Shown here one piece after another: positions 16,648 to 26,792 of a stretch of DNA of 62,646 nucleotides. The translations under genes were made by a program, and so were the position numbers. Under the pieces are notes generated by a model, which saw only the letters and a list, made by a program, of their open reading frames with translations, did not search any database and was not told where the DNA came from. Numbering within the stretch: the stretch's first letter is position 1; the number at the start of each line of letters is the position of its first letter. Source of the stretch: Methanomicrobiales archaeon HGW-Methanomicrobiales-2 (GTDB lineage Archaea; Halobacteriota; Methanomicrobia; Methanomicrobiales; Methanoculleaceae); contig PGYL01000007.1 of the NCBI GenBank assembly GCA_002839645.1, positions 26,525 through 89,170 of the forward strand, in the 5' to 3' direction.

Positions 16648-17433
16648 ATGGAACTGACAGTCCTCGCCAGCGGGAGCAAGGGAAACTGCTCCTATCTGCG
16701 AGGGGAGCGGGGTGCGCTGCTCGTTGACGCGGGGCTCTCCGCACGCGAGACCCTTCGCCGCCTCTCAAACGCCGGCGGCGATGCATCGGCGATCGAAGGG
16801 ATTCTCGTCACTCACGAGCATATCGACCACATCCGGGGCGTCGACGTCCTGGCAAGGAAGCTCGGCGTGCCCGTTTACGCGACCGCCGGCACGTTGGAGG
16901 CGTTCAACGAGAAATGCGGGCCGACGCCGGCAGAGGTCCGGCGGTGCAGGTATGGGGAATCGTTCTGTGTGGGCGACTTCTCGGTCGAGGCCTTCGCGAC
17001 CTCCCACGACGCCCGGGAACCCTGCGGGTTCTCTGTCACTGAAGGGGACCTCCGTATCGGATGCTGCACCGAAACCGGCACCGTCACCGCCTCCTTCTTC
17101 GACCGGCTCGCATCCTGCGACGCCCGCCTCCTCGAGAGCAACCGCCGTCCCGATACGCTTGAGACCGGCCCCTATCCTGCGTATTTAAAGAGCCGGATAC
17201 GGTCAAAACGCGGGCATCTCTCGAACCCCGATGCAGCCCGCTGCCTGCAGAGGCTTGCCGATCGGATCCACATGGCGATGCTCGCCCATGTGAGCGAGAT
17301 CAATAACACGCCGGAGAAGGTGCTCCTCTCCGCCCTCGAGGGGCTCGGGTTCTACTCCGACCAGGTAGGAGTCACCGTGGCGCCCCAGGACCCGGGGCCG
17401 GTGCACCCGGAGTCCTACGGCTTTCGGCTCTGA
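16648..17433 (+). CDS. Metallo-beta-lactamase-fold hydrolase, YycJ/WalJ-like
   Basis: 261 residues, opening LTVLASGSKGNCSYLR as in YycJ. The first metal motif is complete (VTHEHIDHIRG, His-x-His-x-Asp-His near 55-60), and SHDA follows near residue 112. Two later ligand positions differ from the family as I know it: CTETGTV where Asp is usual, and LESNRRPD where NHD is usual. GPYPAYLKSRIRSKRGHLSN is well kept. YycJ-type enzymes are thought to be nucleases; whether this one is active is open. Confidence 0.8.
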   Translation: MELTVLASGSKGNCSYLRGERGALLVDAGLSARETLRRLSNAGGDASAIEGILVTHEHIDHIRGVDVLARKLGVPVYATAGTLEAFNEKCGPTPAEVRRCRYGESFCVGDFSVEAFATSHDAREPCGFSVTEGDLRIGCCTETGTVTASFFDRLASCDARLLESNRRPDTLETGPYPAYLKSRIRSKRGHLSNPDAARCLQRLADRIHMAMLAHVSEINNTPEKVLLSALEGLGFYSDQVGVTVAPQDPGPVHPESYGFRL

Positions 17434-17443
17434 CCGCCCACCC

Positions 17444-18727
17444 TTACAACTTCCGGATCGTGCAGACCATGCCGATCACGAGACCCACGGCATCGACGAT
17501 CGGGTCGGCGGAGATCTGGACCGCCTGCACTGAACCGTCATATCGCACGAGTACAGCCCCCTCCGAGCACGCTGTCGACCTGCCCCGCCCCAGCACCTCT
17601 TCTGAGAGGAGATCCCGGACATGGCTGCCTGAAAAGAGAGACCACACCGGTCTTCCGGCCAGTTCTTCCCCGGCATAGCCGGTCAGGTGCTCGGCCTCCG
17701 GGCTGACGATGACGACCGTCCCGGCAACATCGGTGGTGAGCCTTGCCCCCCCGGGTTCGGCCGGATTCAAGGTGTCCTGTTCGATCGATGAGTCCAGCCA
17801 CTCCTCCGCGGCTCTCCTCTCGGTCATCTCGATAGAGTAGAGAAGTTGCTCGAGCTGCTGGTTCGCATGCTCGAGTTCTGCGGTTCGTTCCGCGACAAGT
17901 TCCTCGAGATGCTCGCGGTGCCGATGCAGTTCCTGTTCCACCTCCTTCCGCTCCGTGATCTCCCTGATGATGACCATCAGGTGCATCTCATACAGCAGTA
18001 CAACGCGGGCCTCGTAATGCCGGGTCTCTCCGGCCTCCGTGTGACGGAACTCCAGGGGTGCGACAGGCGCATTCGTCCGGACGGCCTGCTGCAGTGCATC
18101 CCCGAGCACCTCTCCTACCCCGGCGGGGAGCAGGTCCTGCACCCGCCGGCCGAGCAGTGCCCGGGATTTCAGCGGCGTCTCCGCCAGCCTGCCGGCTCTG
18201 GAGTCGAGGATCGTCCCGTCGGCGTTCAACCTGAGGAAGAGGTCGGGAAAAGCTTCGATCACCGCGGTCAGTTCGGATGTAGCCTGCCTGAGGTGCTCCT
18301 CGGTCAGGACCTGCTCGGTGACGTCCCGGACCGTGAGCAGGATACAGCGTCCCTCGACCGGCGACCGCCGGATCTCGAGGTCACGCACTTTTCCATCCCG
18401 GCAGACCACGCTGGCGACCAGAGTGTTTCGGTCGCCCAGGAGCAGTTCCTGCCCCATACCCTGCACCTTCTGCCGGTATGCCGGGTTTGGGTGGGCGCGT
18501 TCGAACCATGTGTTCAGGGTCGGGACATCCTCCCGGGTATACCCGGTGATCCGGCTAAATGCCGGGTTCAGGTACCGGCATTCGCCCCCGCCGTCCACCA
18601 GAACGAGTCCGTCCGGCGCTTCACGGAGGATGGAGAGGCAGACATCCTCTCTGAGGTACGACGATCCCACGCCATCAGTCCCGGATGCTCCCCTCTCGGT
18701 GTCTCGTGTAGTATTGTTTCCCGTCAT
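17444..18727 (-). CDS. PAS-domain sensor without a kinase domain
   Basis: 427 residues: PAS 1 at about 28-140 (LREAPDGLVLVDGGGECRYL), PAS 2 at about 150-265 (VIEAFPDLFLRLNADGTIL), a coiled coil at about 265-320 (HLEELVAERTAELEHANQQL), and PAS 3 at about 330-427 (ADPIVDAVGLVIGMVCTIR). There is no His-box, HATPase, GGDEF or receiver domain and no membrane segment, so it can only pass a signal by protein contact. Methanomicrobiales have many such PAS-only proteins. Convergent with the hydrolase gene. Confidence 0.8.
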   Translation of the reverse strand: MTGNNTTRDTERGASGTDGVGSSYLREDVCLSILREAPDGLVLVDGGGECRYLNPAFSRITGYTREDVPTLNTWFERAHPNPAYRQKVQGMGQELLLGDRNTLVASVVCRDGKVRDLEIRRSPVEGRCILLTVRDVTEQVLTEEHLRQATSELTAVIEAFPDLFLRLNADGTILDSRAGRLAETPLKSRALLGRRVQDLLPAGVGEVLGDALQQAVRTNAPVAPLEFRHTEAGETRHYEARVVLLYEMHLMVIIREITERKEVEQELHRHREHLEELVAERTAELEHANQQLEQLLYSIEMTERRAAEEWLDSSIEQDTLNPAEPGGARLTTDVAGTVVIVSPEAEHLTGYAGEELAGRPVWSLFSGSHVRDLLSEEVLGRGRSTACSEGAVLVRYDGSVQAVQISADPIVDAVGLVIGMVCTIRKL

Positions 18728-18970
18728 GGTAACCGATCCTCCCCGGTGTATCTGCCTATTGGGGTCCGGAAGCGCTTTCTGTAGGAAGTTTTCCCTGTCG
18801 GGGTAGATATATCCATCGCTATGCTTTTTTGCCCTATCATCGAGATTGGTCGTTTTGACGGGACATCCCGAGAATTACCGTGAATTCAGCACCGGTGAAG
18901 GGGGAACGGGCTATCCGGAGATGAGACGCGGGACTGCATATCACCGGGTCGGGGAATACGCGGCCACTCA

Positions 18971-20149
18971 TCACTCCTCCTTAATCTTCAGGACCTGCAT
19001 GCTGTACTGGTCAACGCTCGTGAAGAAAGCCGATCTCGCCCGTTTCGCCCGGTCCTCGTCTCCTTCGACGAAGTCGCAGAGGATGTATTCCAGCGCTGCG
19101 ATGTAGTATTCCCGCCCGGGGGAAGCCTTCTTTGCCTCCTCAAAGCAGAGGTAACTCTCGGTCTTGTGGTTGCACATGACCTCAAGCACGGCATCGAGCA
19201 GCAGAAGCAGGTGCCGGGGGAATCCTTTCAAGAGCGCCAGTTTTCGGAAAGTGGCGTAGGATCTCGATTGCCCTCCAAGAATGGCCAGTTTCATCCCGAA
19301 ATAGAGCGGCTCGTGGTCGTCGGGATACTGCTGCATCATCTGTTTGACAATCGCGGCGGCATCGCCCCCGTTGCGCAGTTCTACGCGGGTGTTGAACGCT
19401 TCCGTCAGGAAGAACCTGTTATCCGAGAACCGCTCTATAGCGTGGACAAGGAGGCTCTGGCGGCGTTCGATGTCCCCTTCGTGCTTTGTCCTGGAGATGC
19501 CGATACGGTAGAACTCCGGTTCACTCGGAAACCAGGTGAACGCCAGATCCAGCATGAACCAGAAGATCGAGTTTAGACGGGTGTCCCTGCGATCGAGGAC
19601 CCCAAGGCGGTTGAGCGGGGGGCGGGTCCGGGAGAGGCCCAGCATCTCCTCGCGGGCATGAAGCTCCAGATCGTCGGGGCGAAGACCCTGCTTCCGGTTG
19701 GTTGCCAGGGACAGGGCATAGTAACTGTAGGCGATTGCCGCGTTGATACGGCCGTCATAGTTCCTGTAGCGCGCAAGGTAATCGATCGCCTGATAATAGT
19801 TGCCGGTATCGATCAGCTTGAGGCCCACAATCACATCGAGGGTTGCCCGCCCCTTTCTCCGCCGCTTGTTCCCCATGGCATGCCGCAGGGTCTTCTCGAG
19901 AAACTCCACTGTAGGGGCCTCGCGCGTGGTGTTGACGAGCGTGAAGGTGGTTGCATCGATGAAGTCATCGTAGGTCCTGTCGTCCAGGTCGGGAAAGGTC
20001 TTGTCGAGCGTGGCGGCAACGTGCCCGAAGAAGACCGGGAGGTTCGCCTCCACCTGATCGGTGTGCTTGACGATGTAATCGTCCATGGTAGCCCGGAGCT
20101 GCTCGAGTCTCCTGTTTCGGAGCGCTTCGGGCTGCCACGCATCTTCCAT
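18971..20149 (-). CDS. Unrecognised helical protein
   Basis: 392 residues, soluble and largely helical. Pairs of helices in the second half (NRFFLTEAFNTRVELRNGG, EPLYFGMKLAILGGQ, YATFRKLALLKGFPRHLLLL, KTESYLCFEEAKKASPGREY) have TPR/HEAT spacing but no clean repeat. No catalytic motif, signal or membrane segment is visible. I do not recognise a family. A TATA box (CATATAAAAACA, complement of 20181-20192) is well placed for this start. Divergent from the hotdog thioesterase. Confidence 0.6.
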   Translation of the reverse strand: MEDAWQPEALRNRRLEQLRATMDDYIVKHTDQVEANLPVFFGHVAATLDKTFPDLDDRTYDDFIDATTFTLVNTTREAPTVEFLEKTLRHAMGNKRRRKGRATLDVIVGLKLIDTGNYYQAIDYLARYRNYDGRINAAIAYSYYALSLATNRKQGLRPDDLELHAREEMLGLSRTRPPLNRLGVLDRRDTRLNSIFWFMLDLAFTWFPSEPEFYRIGISRTKHEGDIERRQSLLVHAIERFSDNRFFLTEAFNTRVELRNGGDAAAIVKQMMQQYPDDHEPLYFGMKLAILGGQSRSYATFRKLALLKGFPRHLLLLLDAVLEVMCNHKTESYLCFEEAKKASPGREYYIAALEYILCDFVEGDEDRAKRARSAFFTSVDQYSMQVLKIKEE

Positions 20150-20180
20150 ACATCTAATGGTGGAGAGCGAGAGAGATATT

Positions 20181-20192
20181 TGTTTTTATATG
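20181..20192 (-). promoter_or_regulatory. TATA box for the unknown 392-residue protein
   Basis: CATATAAAAACA on the minus strand, about 40 bp before the ATG at 20149; transcription should start near 20160. Confidence 0.5.
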
Positions 20193-20266
20193 ATCTCCGG
20201 GGCTCAACCGGCGGCGGAGAGCATCCGCCCCGTTAGTTTCCACGCTTTCGAGAGGAACGGCTCCGG

Positions 20267-20854
20267 ATGAGGTTTTGCCGGACAATTATGCGGTGGTCCC
20301 TGCCACCGGCCAGACAGGATAGCGTGGCGATGCCTTCAATCGATTCCACGGCCGCCAGCAGGCATGAAATACAGCATCAGGCACGGCATTCACAACGCTT
20401 ATCCCGGCGGACTCCAAACCCTCTCGCATACGGGCGTGGTCATCTGGACTATATCGACGAGCTAAACCGGGTGGGGAGGGATGCAAATCCCTTCTTTAAG
20501 TTGATGGGAATAGAACTGGGCGAATTCGGCGACGGGTGCGCCAGCCTCACCATGGAAGTCCGGCCGGATATGCTGAACGGCGCCGGGTGGCTCCAGGGGG
20601 GAGTCTACGTGGCGCTCGCAGACGAGGCGATTGCCCTTGCACTCTATACGCTTCTCTCAAAAGACGAGAAGATCGCCACGATCGACGAGCACACCAGTTT
20701 CATAAAAGGCGTCAACACCGGGACGATAGCCGCAACCGGGAGGGTCATCCGCAAAGGGCGCCGGGTGGCGTTTGCAGACGGAGAGGTCCGGAATGCGGCA
20801 GACGACACGCTTCTTACCCGGACATCGACATCGTTTGCCGTTATCAAGAATTAG
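20267..20854 (+). CDS. PaaI-type hotdog thioesterase
   Basis: The recognisable part, about the last 125 residues, is a single hotdog domain: [39 protein letters not shown] (the Asn/Gly-Gly active-site helix), and [18 protein letters not shown]. PaaI-type enzymes hydrolyse acyl- or aryl-CoA thioesters. The first 60 codons (Arg/Ser/Pro-rich) look noncoding, so the real start is probably later, perhaps GTG near 20470; the longest frame is given. Upstream of pyrG, not clearly co-transcribed. Confidence 0.75.
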   Translation: MRFCRTIMRWSLPPARQDSVAMPSIDSTAASRHEIQHQARHSQRLSRRTPNPLAYGRGHLDYIDELNRVGRDANPFFKLMGIELGEFGDGCASLTMEVRPDMLNGAGWLQGGVYVALADEAIALALYTLLSKDEKIATIDEHTSFIKGVNTGTIAATGRVIRKGRRVAFADGEVRNAADDTLLTRTSTSFAVIKN

Positions 20855-20990
20855 CACCGTGGTGGACGCCGGCAGAACCCCCCATTGCACCGGCAGGGAT
20901 TCGTGGGGACTGCCGGAACAATACATTCTCAATACCCAGGATCACATACATAAGATAGAGAATCTGGAGCAACCGGAGAGGAGCGAGAGT

Positions 20991-22580
20991 TTGAAGTATA
21001 TCGTTGTAACTGGCGGCGTCATGAGTGGGCTCGGAAAGGGCATCACCACCGCATCTATCGGCCGCCTCTTAAAAAACCGCGGCTACCAGGTAACGGCGGT
21101 GAAGATCGATCCGTACCTGAACATCGATGCCGGCACCATGAATCCCGCCCAGCACGGTGAGGTCTTCGTCCTCTCTGACGGTGGGGAGGTCGACCTCGAT
21201 CTCGGCAACTATGAACGGTTCTTAAACATCAACCTAAAGTCGATCCACAACATCACGACGGGCAAGGTTTATCGGAACGTCATCGAGAAAGAGCGGCGCG
21301 GGGACTTCCTCGGCGCGACCGTTCAGATCATCCCCCACATCACCGACGAGATCAAGCACTGCATCAGCCGGGCGGCAGAGGAGAAAGTCAACGGCGGCAA
21401 GGAGGCAGAGATCTGCCTGGTGGAGGTCGGCGGCACGGTCGGCGACATCGAGAGCATGCCGTTCCTCGAGGCGGTTCGCCAGATGCACGGCGAACTTGCG
21501 CCCGAGGATATGATCCTGGTCCACGTCACCCTGGTCCCGGTGGACACCATGGGGGACCTCAAGACCAAGCCCACGCAGCACTCGGTCAAGGCTCTGCGGG
21601 AACTCGGGCTGCAGCCCGACATCATCGTGGGGAGGAGCAGCGAGGTGATCAGCCCGCAGACAAAGAAGAAGATCTCCACCTTCACCGACGTACCGGCAAA
21701 GGCCGTGGTCTCCGCAAAGGATGTCCCCGACATCTACCAGATCCCGGTGGAACTGGAGAAAGAAGGGCTTGCGGACGTCGTCTGCAGTTACCTGGCCCTC
21801 GATAACAAGGACCCGGACACCGCATGGTACCGGGTCGTTTCGCAGGAGTACACGAACCGGGCGACGGTCGCCATCGTCAGCAAGTACGGGATCGAGGACG
21901 TCTACATCTCCATCAAAGAGTCGCTCAAGCATGCCGGAAGAGCTCTCTCCACCGAAGTGAACATACGCTGGCTGGATGCGGAGACGTTCGAACTCCGTGA
22001 CCTTGCCGACGTCGACGGCATCCTGATCCCGGGAGGGTTCGGCAAGCGCGGCATCGAAGGCAAGATCCGGGCGATACAGTATGCCCGCGAGAACAACAAG
22101 CCTTACCTCGGTCTCTGCCTCGGCTTCCAGCTCTCGGTGATCGAGTACGCGCGGCACGTCCTCGGCATGCCCGATGCCACCAGCGAAGAGATGGGACCGG
22201 GGGCGCACGTCATCGCCATCCTCCCCGAGCAGGAGGAGGTCTCTGATCTCGGCGGCACGATGCGCCTCGGGAACTGCGACGTCGTTCTCAAGGAAGGGAC
22301 GAGGGTGGCCGGCCTCTACGGCAGGACCGCAATCGTGGAGCGGCACCGGCACCGCTACGAGGTGAACCCGGAGTTCATCGCCGACCTTGAGAACGCAGGC
22401 CTCGTATTCTCGGGCTTCTGCGGAGAGCGGATGGAGGTCTGTGAAATCCCCGATCACCCCTTCTACCTCGCCACACAGTTCCACCCCGAGTTCAAATCGA
22501 GCCCCACAAACCCCTCCCCGCCCTACATCGGCTTTGTAGAGGCATGCAAAAAGAATAAAATATCATCCCAGACCAGGTGA
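20991..22580 (+). CDS. pyrG: CTP synthase
   Basis: 529 residues from the TTG at 20991, chosen because the family begins [16 protein letters not shown] exactly here, with GGAGAGGAG upstream. It makes CTP from UTP using ATP and glutamine. The synthetase domain has the P-loop GVMSGLGKG and [13 protein letters not shown]; the glutamine amidotransferase domain has LGLCLGFQ with nucleophile Cys near residue 375 and FHPEFKSSP with the catalytic His-x-Glu. First gene of a run of six plus-strand genes with gaps of 9 bases or less. Confidence 0.96.
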   Translation: MKYIVVTGGVMSGLGKGITTASIGRLLKNRGYQVTAVKIDPYLNIDAGTMNPAQHGEVFVLSDGGEVDLDLGNYERFLNINLKSIHNITTGKVYRNVIEKERRGDFLGATVQIIPHITDEIKHCISRAAEEKVNGGKEAEICLVEVGGTVGDIESMPFLEAVRQMHGELAPEDMILVHVTLVPVDTMGDLKTKPTQHSVKALRELGLQPDIIVGRSSEVISPQTKKKISTFTDVPAKAVVSAKDVPDIYQIPVELEKEGLADVVCSYLALDNKDPDTAWYRVVSQEYTNRATVAIVSKYGIEDVYISIKESLKHAGRALSTEVNIRWLDAETFELRDLADVDGILIPGGFGKRGIEGKIRAIQYARENNKPYLGLCLGFQLSVIEYARHVLGMPDATSEEMGPGAHVIAILPEQEEVSDLGGTMRLGNCDVVLKEGTRVAGLYGRTAIVERHRHRYEVNPEFIADLENAGLVFSGFCGERMEVCEIPDHPFYLATQFHPEFKSSPTNPSPPYIGFVEACKKNKISSQTR

Positions 22581-22589
22581 GACAACAGA

Positions 22590-23507
22590 ATGGTAAATAT
22601 TGAGAAGTTTATCGATCAGGCAGTCCAGCAGATACGCGAGACTGCCGGTGGAGATAAGGTCGTGATGGCACTCTCCGGCGGCGTGGACTCGTCGGTCTGC
22701 GCGGCGCTGGCCACCCGTGCCATCGGGGACCAGCTTGTCCCGATATACGTGGATACCGGCCTCATGCGGAAGGGAGAGACCGATCGCATTCGGTCCCTCT
22801 TTGCCGATGCAAACCTCCGCGTCGTCGATGCGGCGGATGAATTCTTCGAGGCGCTCGCCGGGATCACCGATCCCGAAGAGAAGCGCAAAGCCATCGGTGC
22901 GAAGTTCGTCCGAATCTTCGAGCGGGAGGCAAAGCGGACGGGAGCGACGATGCTCCTGCAGGGGACGATCTACCCCGACCGCATCGAGAGCGAAGGGGGC
23001 ATCAAGAGCCACCACAACGTGGGAGGCATGCCCCTCGACATCAAGTTCAAAGGCGTCATCGAGCCGCTGGCCGATCTCTACAAGGACGAGGTCCGCGATG
23101 TGGCCGGCGGCCTTTCGCTCCCGACTGAGATCCAGCACAGGATGCCCTTCCCGGGACCCGGGCTTGCCGTCCGGGTGCTCGGTGAGGTGACCAGAGAGAA
23201 GATCGCGATCGTCCGGGAGGCAAACGCCATCGTCGAGGAGTGCCTGGTGGAGAAGTTCCAGCCCTGGCAGTGCTTTGCCGCGCTTCTCGGCCTCGGGACC
23301 GGGGTCAAAGGAGATATCCGGCTGCACGGCTGGATCGTCGCGGTCCGGGCCGTCCATTCCCGGGACGGCATGACCGCAGACCCGCTGCCCCTGCCCTACG
23401 ACACCCTCGCGCGGATAGCGACCCGGGTCACCGCCGAGATACCCGGCGTTGCCCGGGTCGTCTACGACGTCACCCCCAAACCCCCCGCGACGATCGAGTA
23501 CGAGTGA
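22590..23507 (+). CDS. guaAB: GMP synthase, ATP-pyrophosphatase subunit B
   Basis: 305 residues. Archaea split GMP synthase into amidotransferase (A) and synthetase (B); this is B. The PP-loop [14 protein letters not shown] lies near residues 29-42, and the dimerisation part has [20 protein letters not shown] and a C-terminal KPPATIEYE as in GuaA. It aminates XMP to GMP. It follows pyrG by 9 bases, pairing the CTP and GMP amination steps. The A subunit is not in the window. Confidence 0.95.
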   Translation: MVNIEKFIDQAVQQIRETAGGDKVVMALSGGVDSSVCAALATRAIGDQLVPIYVDTGLMRKGETDRIRSLFADANLRVVDAADEFFEALAGITDPEEKRKAIGAKFVRIFEREAKRTGATMLLQGTIYPDRIESEGGIKSHHNVGGMPLDIKFKGVIEPLADLYKDEVRDVAGGLSLPTEIQHRMPFPGPGLAVRVLGEVTREKIAIVREANAIVEECLVEKFQPWQCFAALLGLGTGVKGDIRLHGWIVAVRAVHSRDGMTADPLPLPYDTLARIATRVTAEIPGVARVVYDVTPKPPATIEYE

Positions 23508-23511
23508 GACC

Positions 23512-24636
23512 ATGGCAGAAGATTCACGGGTGCTTGATGCACGCTACTACATGCCCGCATTCGGCCGGACGATGAAGATCGTCCGGGGTGCGGGGTCGCG
23601 CGTCTGGGACGATCAGGGACGGGAGTACATCGACTGTGTAGCCGGGATTGCGGTCTGCAGCACCGGCCACTGCCACCCGAAGGTGGTAGAGGCTATCTGC
23701 GACCAGGCCCGGCAGTTGATTCACTGTTCGAACCTCTACTACGTCCCGAACCAGGCGGAACTTGCCGAGAAACTCGTGGGGATCACGGGCCTATCCAAGG
23801 CGTTCCTCTCGAACTCCGGCGCGGAGGCAAACGAAGGCGCAATAAAACTCGCCCGCGTCCGGACGGGAAGAAAGAAGTTCGTCGCGTTTACCCACGGGTT
23901 CCACGGCAGGACCTGCGGGTCGCTCGCCGTCACCCACAAGCCCGCGATCCGGGAGCCGTTCGAGCCGCTCTCGCCCGCCTGCACCTTCGTCGACTACGGC
24001 GACCTCGACGCCCTCGCGGGGGCCGTCGATAAGGATACCGCCGGAGTCTTCGTCGAGCCTATCCAGGGCGAAGCGGGGGTCCTGATCCCGCCCGACAGTT
24101 ACCTCCGGGGTATCCGGGATATCTGCGACGATACCGGCGCATTGATGATCGTCGACGAGGTGCAGACCGGGATGGGCCGGACCGGCAAGTGGCTTGCCAT
24201 CCAGCACACCAATGTTGCCCCCGACATCGTCACGCTCGCAAAAGGGCTTGCGAGCGGTTTTCCGATCGGCGCGCTCGTCGCCCGCGAGGGGCTCGAGTTT
24301 GGAAAGAGCGAGCACGGCAGCACCTTTGCCGGAGGGCCGCTCGCCTGCGCAGCGGCACTCGCGACGATCGGCGTCATCGAGGAGGTCCTCCCCGATGTCC
24401 CCGGGAAGGGCAGGCGGTTCATGAGTGAACTTGCTCCCCACAATCCGCGGGGACGCGGCCTGATGATCGGTATCTCGGTCGGCGACCGGTGCGCGGAGAT
24501 CCAGCGCACCTGCACCGAGCACGGTGTGCTCGTTAATTGTGCCGCCGACGGGAACCTCCGCCTGATTCCGCCGCTGGTGATCACGGACGAGGAGATCGAC
24601 GCGGCTGTCGGTGTCATTAATGCGGCGTTTGATTAG
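23512..24636 (+). CDS. argD: Acetylornithine aminotransferase
   Basis: 374 residues from ATG 23512, 4 bases after the GMP synthase stop; a longer frame upstream overlaps that gene and is unlikely. PLP class III aminotransferase: SNSGAEANEGAIKLAR, THGFHGRTCGSLAVT, EPIQGEAGV, VDEVQTGMGRTG, and TLAKGLASGFPIGA with the PLP Lys near residue 243. In arginine synthesis it makes N-acetylornithine; in archaea such enzymes may also serve lysine synthesis, but dapL and lysA nearby argue for arginine here. Confidence 0.92.
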   Translation: MAEDSRVLDARYYMPAFGRTMKIVRGAGSRVWDDQGREYIDCVAGIAVCSTGHCHPKVVEAICDQARQLIHCSNLYYVPNQAELAEKLVGITGLSKAFLSNSGAEANEGAIKLARVRTGRKKFVAFTHGFHGRTCGSLAVTHKPAIREPFEPLSPACTFVDYGDLDALAGAVDKDTAGVFVEPIQGEAGVLIPPDSYLRGIRDICDDTGALMIVDEVQTGMGRTGKWLAIQHTNVAPDIVTLAKGLASGFPIGALVAREGLEFGKSEHGSTFAGGPLACAAALATIGVIEEVLPDVPGKGRRFMSELAPHNPRGRGLMIGISVGDRCAEIQRTCTEHGVLVNCAADGNLRLIPPLVITDEEIDAAVGVINAAFD

Positions 24637-25678
24637 GCCGTACTTCGCGGGCGCAAGCGGCTACTCCTACGCGAAGAAAGCGGAGGACGTCGCGCGCGAG
24701 CATGGCATCGACCGGGTGGCCCGCCTCGCGAGCAACGAGAACCCCCGGCCGCCGTCGCCCGCCACAATACAGGCGGCGGCGAATGCTCTCCAGACAGCAA
24801 ACCGGTACCCGGACGAACGGGCATCGGCGCTTATCAAGGCTCTCCGCCGCTACCACGGCGATTACCGGTTCGTCACCGGCTCAGGGATGGACGGGGTCAT
24901 CGAGACGGTGATCCGGACCGTCGTCGAGCCGGGGGAAACGGTGGTCATCTCGACGCCGACCTTCTCCTTCTACGGGCTCGCGGCCGCCATATACGGTGCC
25001 CGGGTCACAAACGTCCCCCGCCGGGAGGATTTCTCGATCGACCCGGCATCCTTCATCGAGGCCTCGCAGGGGGCAAAACTCGCTTTCCTCTGCTCGCCGA
25101 ACAACCCCACGGGGAACTCGGTACCGCCGGAGGCGGTCGAGGAGATCCTCGAGGGGATGGAGGGGCTGCTCTTCCTCGACAACGCCTACGTCGACTTTGC
25201 AGATATCGACTACCGGCCTCTCATGCGGCGGCACGAGAACCTGGTCCTCGGGCGGACGATGTCGAAGATCTTCGCCCTCGCCGGGCTGCGGGTCGGCTAC
25301 GCCTTTGTTCCGGAGTGGCTGGAGCCGTACTACCACCGGGCGGCGACACCGTTTGCACTAAACTCGGTCTCGGCGGCGGCGGCCGTCGGGGCGCTTGCGG
25401 ATACCGACCGGGTGCACGAGACCCGCGACCACGTCCTGGAGTGGCGGCAGCGGTTCCTTGAAGAGGTGCCGTTCAGGACATACCCTACCGATGCAAACTT
25501 TGTTATGATCGACGTCGCTCCCCACACTGGCGACGAGGCGACAGAAAGCCTCGCGGCGAAGGGTGTCCTCGCCCGGTCCTGCACCAGTTTCCCGGGGCTC
25601 GGGGACCACTACATCCGGGTCAGCATCGGCGAAGACTGGGAAAACATTCGATTCCTCGAGGCGATTAAAACCTTATGA
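24620..25678 (+). CDS. hisC: Histidinol-phosphate aminotransferase
   Basis: 352 residues from ATG 24620, overlapping argD by 17 bases (GTG 24611 is also possible). PLP class I/II aminotransferase with HisC features: LASNENPRPPSPATIQAA, CSPNNPTGN, LDNAYVDFAD and MSKIFALAGLRVGYAF with the PLP Lys near 215. It transaminates imidazole-acetol phosphate in histidine synthesis. The AK6-like gene begins at its stop codon. Confidence 0.9.
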   Translation: MRRLIRPYFAGASGYSYAKKAEDVAREHGIDRVARLASNENPRPPSPATIQAAANALQTANRYPDERASALIKALRRYHGDYRFVTGSGMDGVIETVIRTVVEPGETVVISTPTFSFYGLAAAIYGARVTNVPRREDFSIDPASFIEASQGAKLAFLCSPNNPTGNSVPPEAVEEILEGMEGLLFLDNAYVDFADIDYRPLMRRHENLVLGRTMSKIFALAGLRVGYAFVPEWLEPYYHRAATPFALNSVSAAAAVGALADTDRVHETRDHVLEWRQRFLEEVPFRTYPTDANFVMIDVAPHTGDEATESLAAKGVLARSCTSFPGLGDHYIRVSIGEDWENIRFLEAIKTL

Positions 25679-26187
25679 TGACAGGCATCACCGGCACGCC
25701 GGGAACAGGAAAGACATCCATTGCGGCCGAACTCGAGCGGCGAGGGCACACGGTCGTCCGCCTGGCCGATACGGTGCGGCCCTACATCATCGAGGAGGAC
25801 TCTCGCCGCCAGACGCTGGTGGTGGACGTCGACCAATGGGCGGAGGAGTTCGAACCCATCGACGGGATCGTCGAAGGGCACCTCGCACACCTGCTCCCCT
25901 GCGACCGGGTCGTGGTGCTCCGGTGCCGTCCCGACGTCCTGCGAAAGCGCCTTAGCCCCAGGAACTATCCCCCCGAGAAGGTCGCGGAGAACGCCGAGGC
26001 TGAGGCGCTCGACGTCATCCTGATCGAGACGCTCGATGAGCACTCAGACGAGCACGTCTTTGAGGTGGATACGACCGATCTCTCTGTAAAGGAGTGTGTA
26101 GACCGGATCGAGCAGGTCATCCGGGGGGAGTTGCCGCCGTCCTGCGGGTCCATCGACTGGACCGATTATCTGGAGCCAGGCATATGA
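25675..26187 (+). CDS. AK6/Fap7-type adenylate kinase
   Basis: 170 residues with P-loop ITGTPGTGKTS at about 5-15, then HLAHLLPCDRVVVLRCRPDVL and a lid arginine pattern, RLSPRNYPPEKVAENAEAE, characteristic of AK6 (eukaryotic Fap7). Members transfer phosphate between ATP and AMP and help mature the small ribosomal subunit. ATGA overlaps with both neighbours (start at 25675 with the hisC stop, end at 26187 with the next start) show translational coupling. Confidence 0.9.
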   Translation: MMTGITGTPGTGKTSIAAELERRGHTVVRLADTVRPYIIEEDSRRQTLVVDVDQWAEEFEPIDGIVEGHLAHLLPCDRVVVLRCRPDVLRKRLSPRNYPPEKVAENAEAEALDVILIETLDEHSDEHVFEVDTTDLSVKECVDRIEQVIRGELPPSCGSIDWTDYLEPGI

Positions 26188-26786
26188 CGCTCGACCAGTT
26201 TCGACCGCAGGTGCAGGGCATCATTCAGCCCATGGTAGGCCTGATGAGAAAGATCGGGGTCACCCCGAACGGGCTGACGATTGCTTCTTTTTTTGTATCG
26301 GCACTTGCCGGTATCGCGTTCTATGCCGGAGGGGTCGTGCTCGGCGTCGCCATGGTCATCTTCAACGCCGTCTTTGACGCGCTCGACGGAGCGCTCGCAC
26401 GGGACATGGGGATCGCGGGCGTCCGCGGAGATTTCCTGGACCATGTCATCGACCGCTACGCCGACATATTCATCATCACCGGCATATTTGCAGGCGGCGC
26501 CGCACCCTGGCCGATCGGCGTCTTTGCCCTGACCGGGGTCCTGATGTCCTCATACCTCGGCACCCAGGCGCAGGCTGTCGGGGTCGGCAGGTTTTACGGG
26601 GGCGTCCTCGGCCGGGCAGACCGCCTCGTGCTGATCATCATCGCCGGCGTGCTCACGGTGCTGATCCCGGGAGAGGTCTACGGTCTGAATTACCTCGGGT
26701 GGCTCCTCGTGATATTCGGCATCCTCGGGCACTACACCGCTTTTCAGCGTTTCGCCCACGTCTGGCGCCAGATAGAAAAAGAGTGA
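26184..26786 (+). CDS. CDP-alcohol phosphatidyltransferase, probable archaetidylinositol-phosphate synthase
   Basis: 200 residues from ATG 26184, overlapping the previous stop (ATGA). Five or six transmembrane segments and the family catalytic motif FDALDGALARDMGIAGVRGD followed by FLDHVIDR (Asp-x2-Asp-Gly-x2-Ala-Arg-x8-Gly-x3-Asp-x3-Asp). It joins CDP-archaeol to an alcohol phosphate in membrane lipid synthesis; archaetidylinositol phosphate synthase is the usual annotation of this archaeal group, while the exact alcohol is inferred. Ends the six-gene run. Confidence 0.87.
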   Translation: MTLDQFRPQVQGIIQPMVGLMRKIGVTPNGLTIASFFVSALAGIAFYAGGVVLGVAMVIFNAVFDALDGALARDMGIAGVRGDFLDHVIDRYADIFIITGIFAGGAAPWPIGVFALTGVLMSSYLGTQAQAVGVGRFYGGVLGRADRLVLIIIAGVLTVLIPGEVYGLNYLGWLLVIFGILGHYTAFQRFAHVWRQIEKE

Positions 26787-26792
26787 GCGGTT

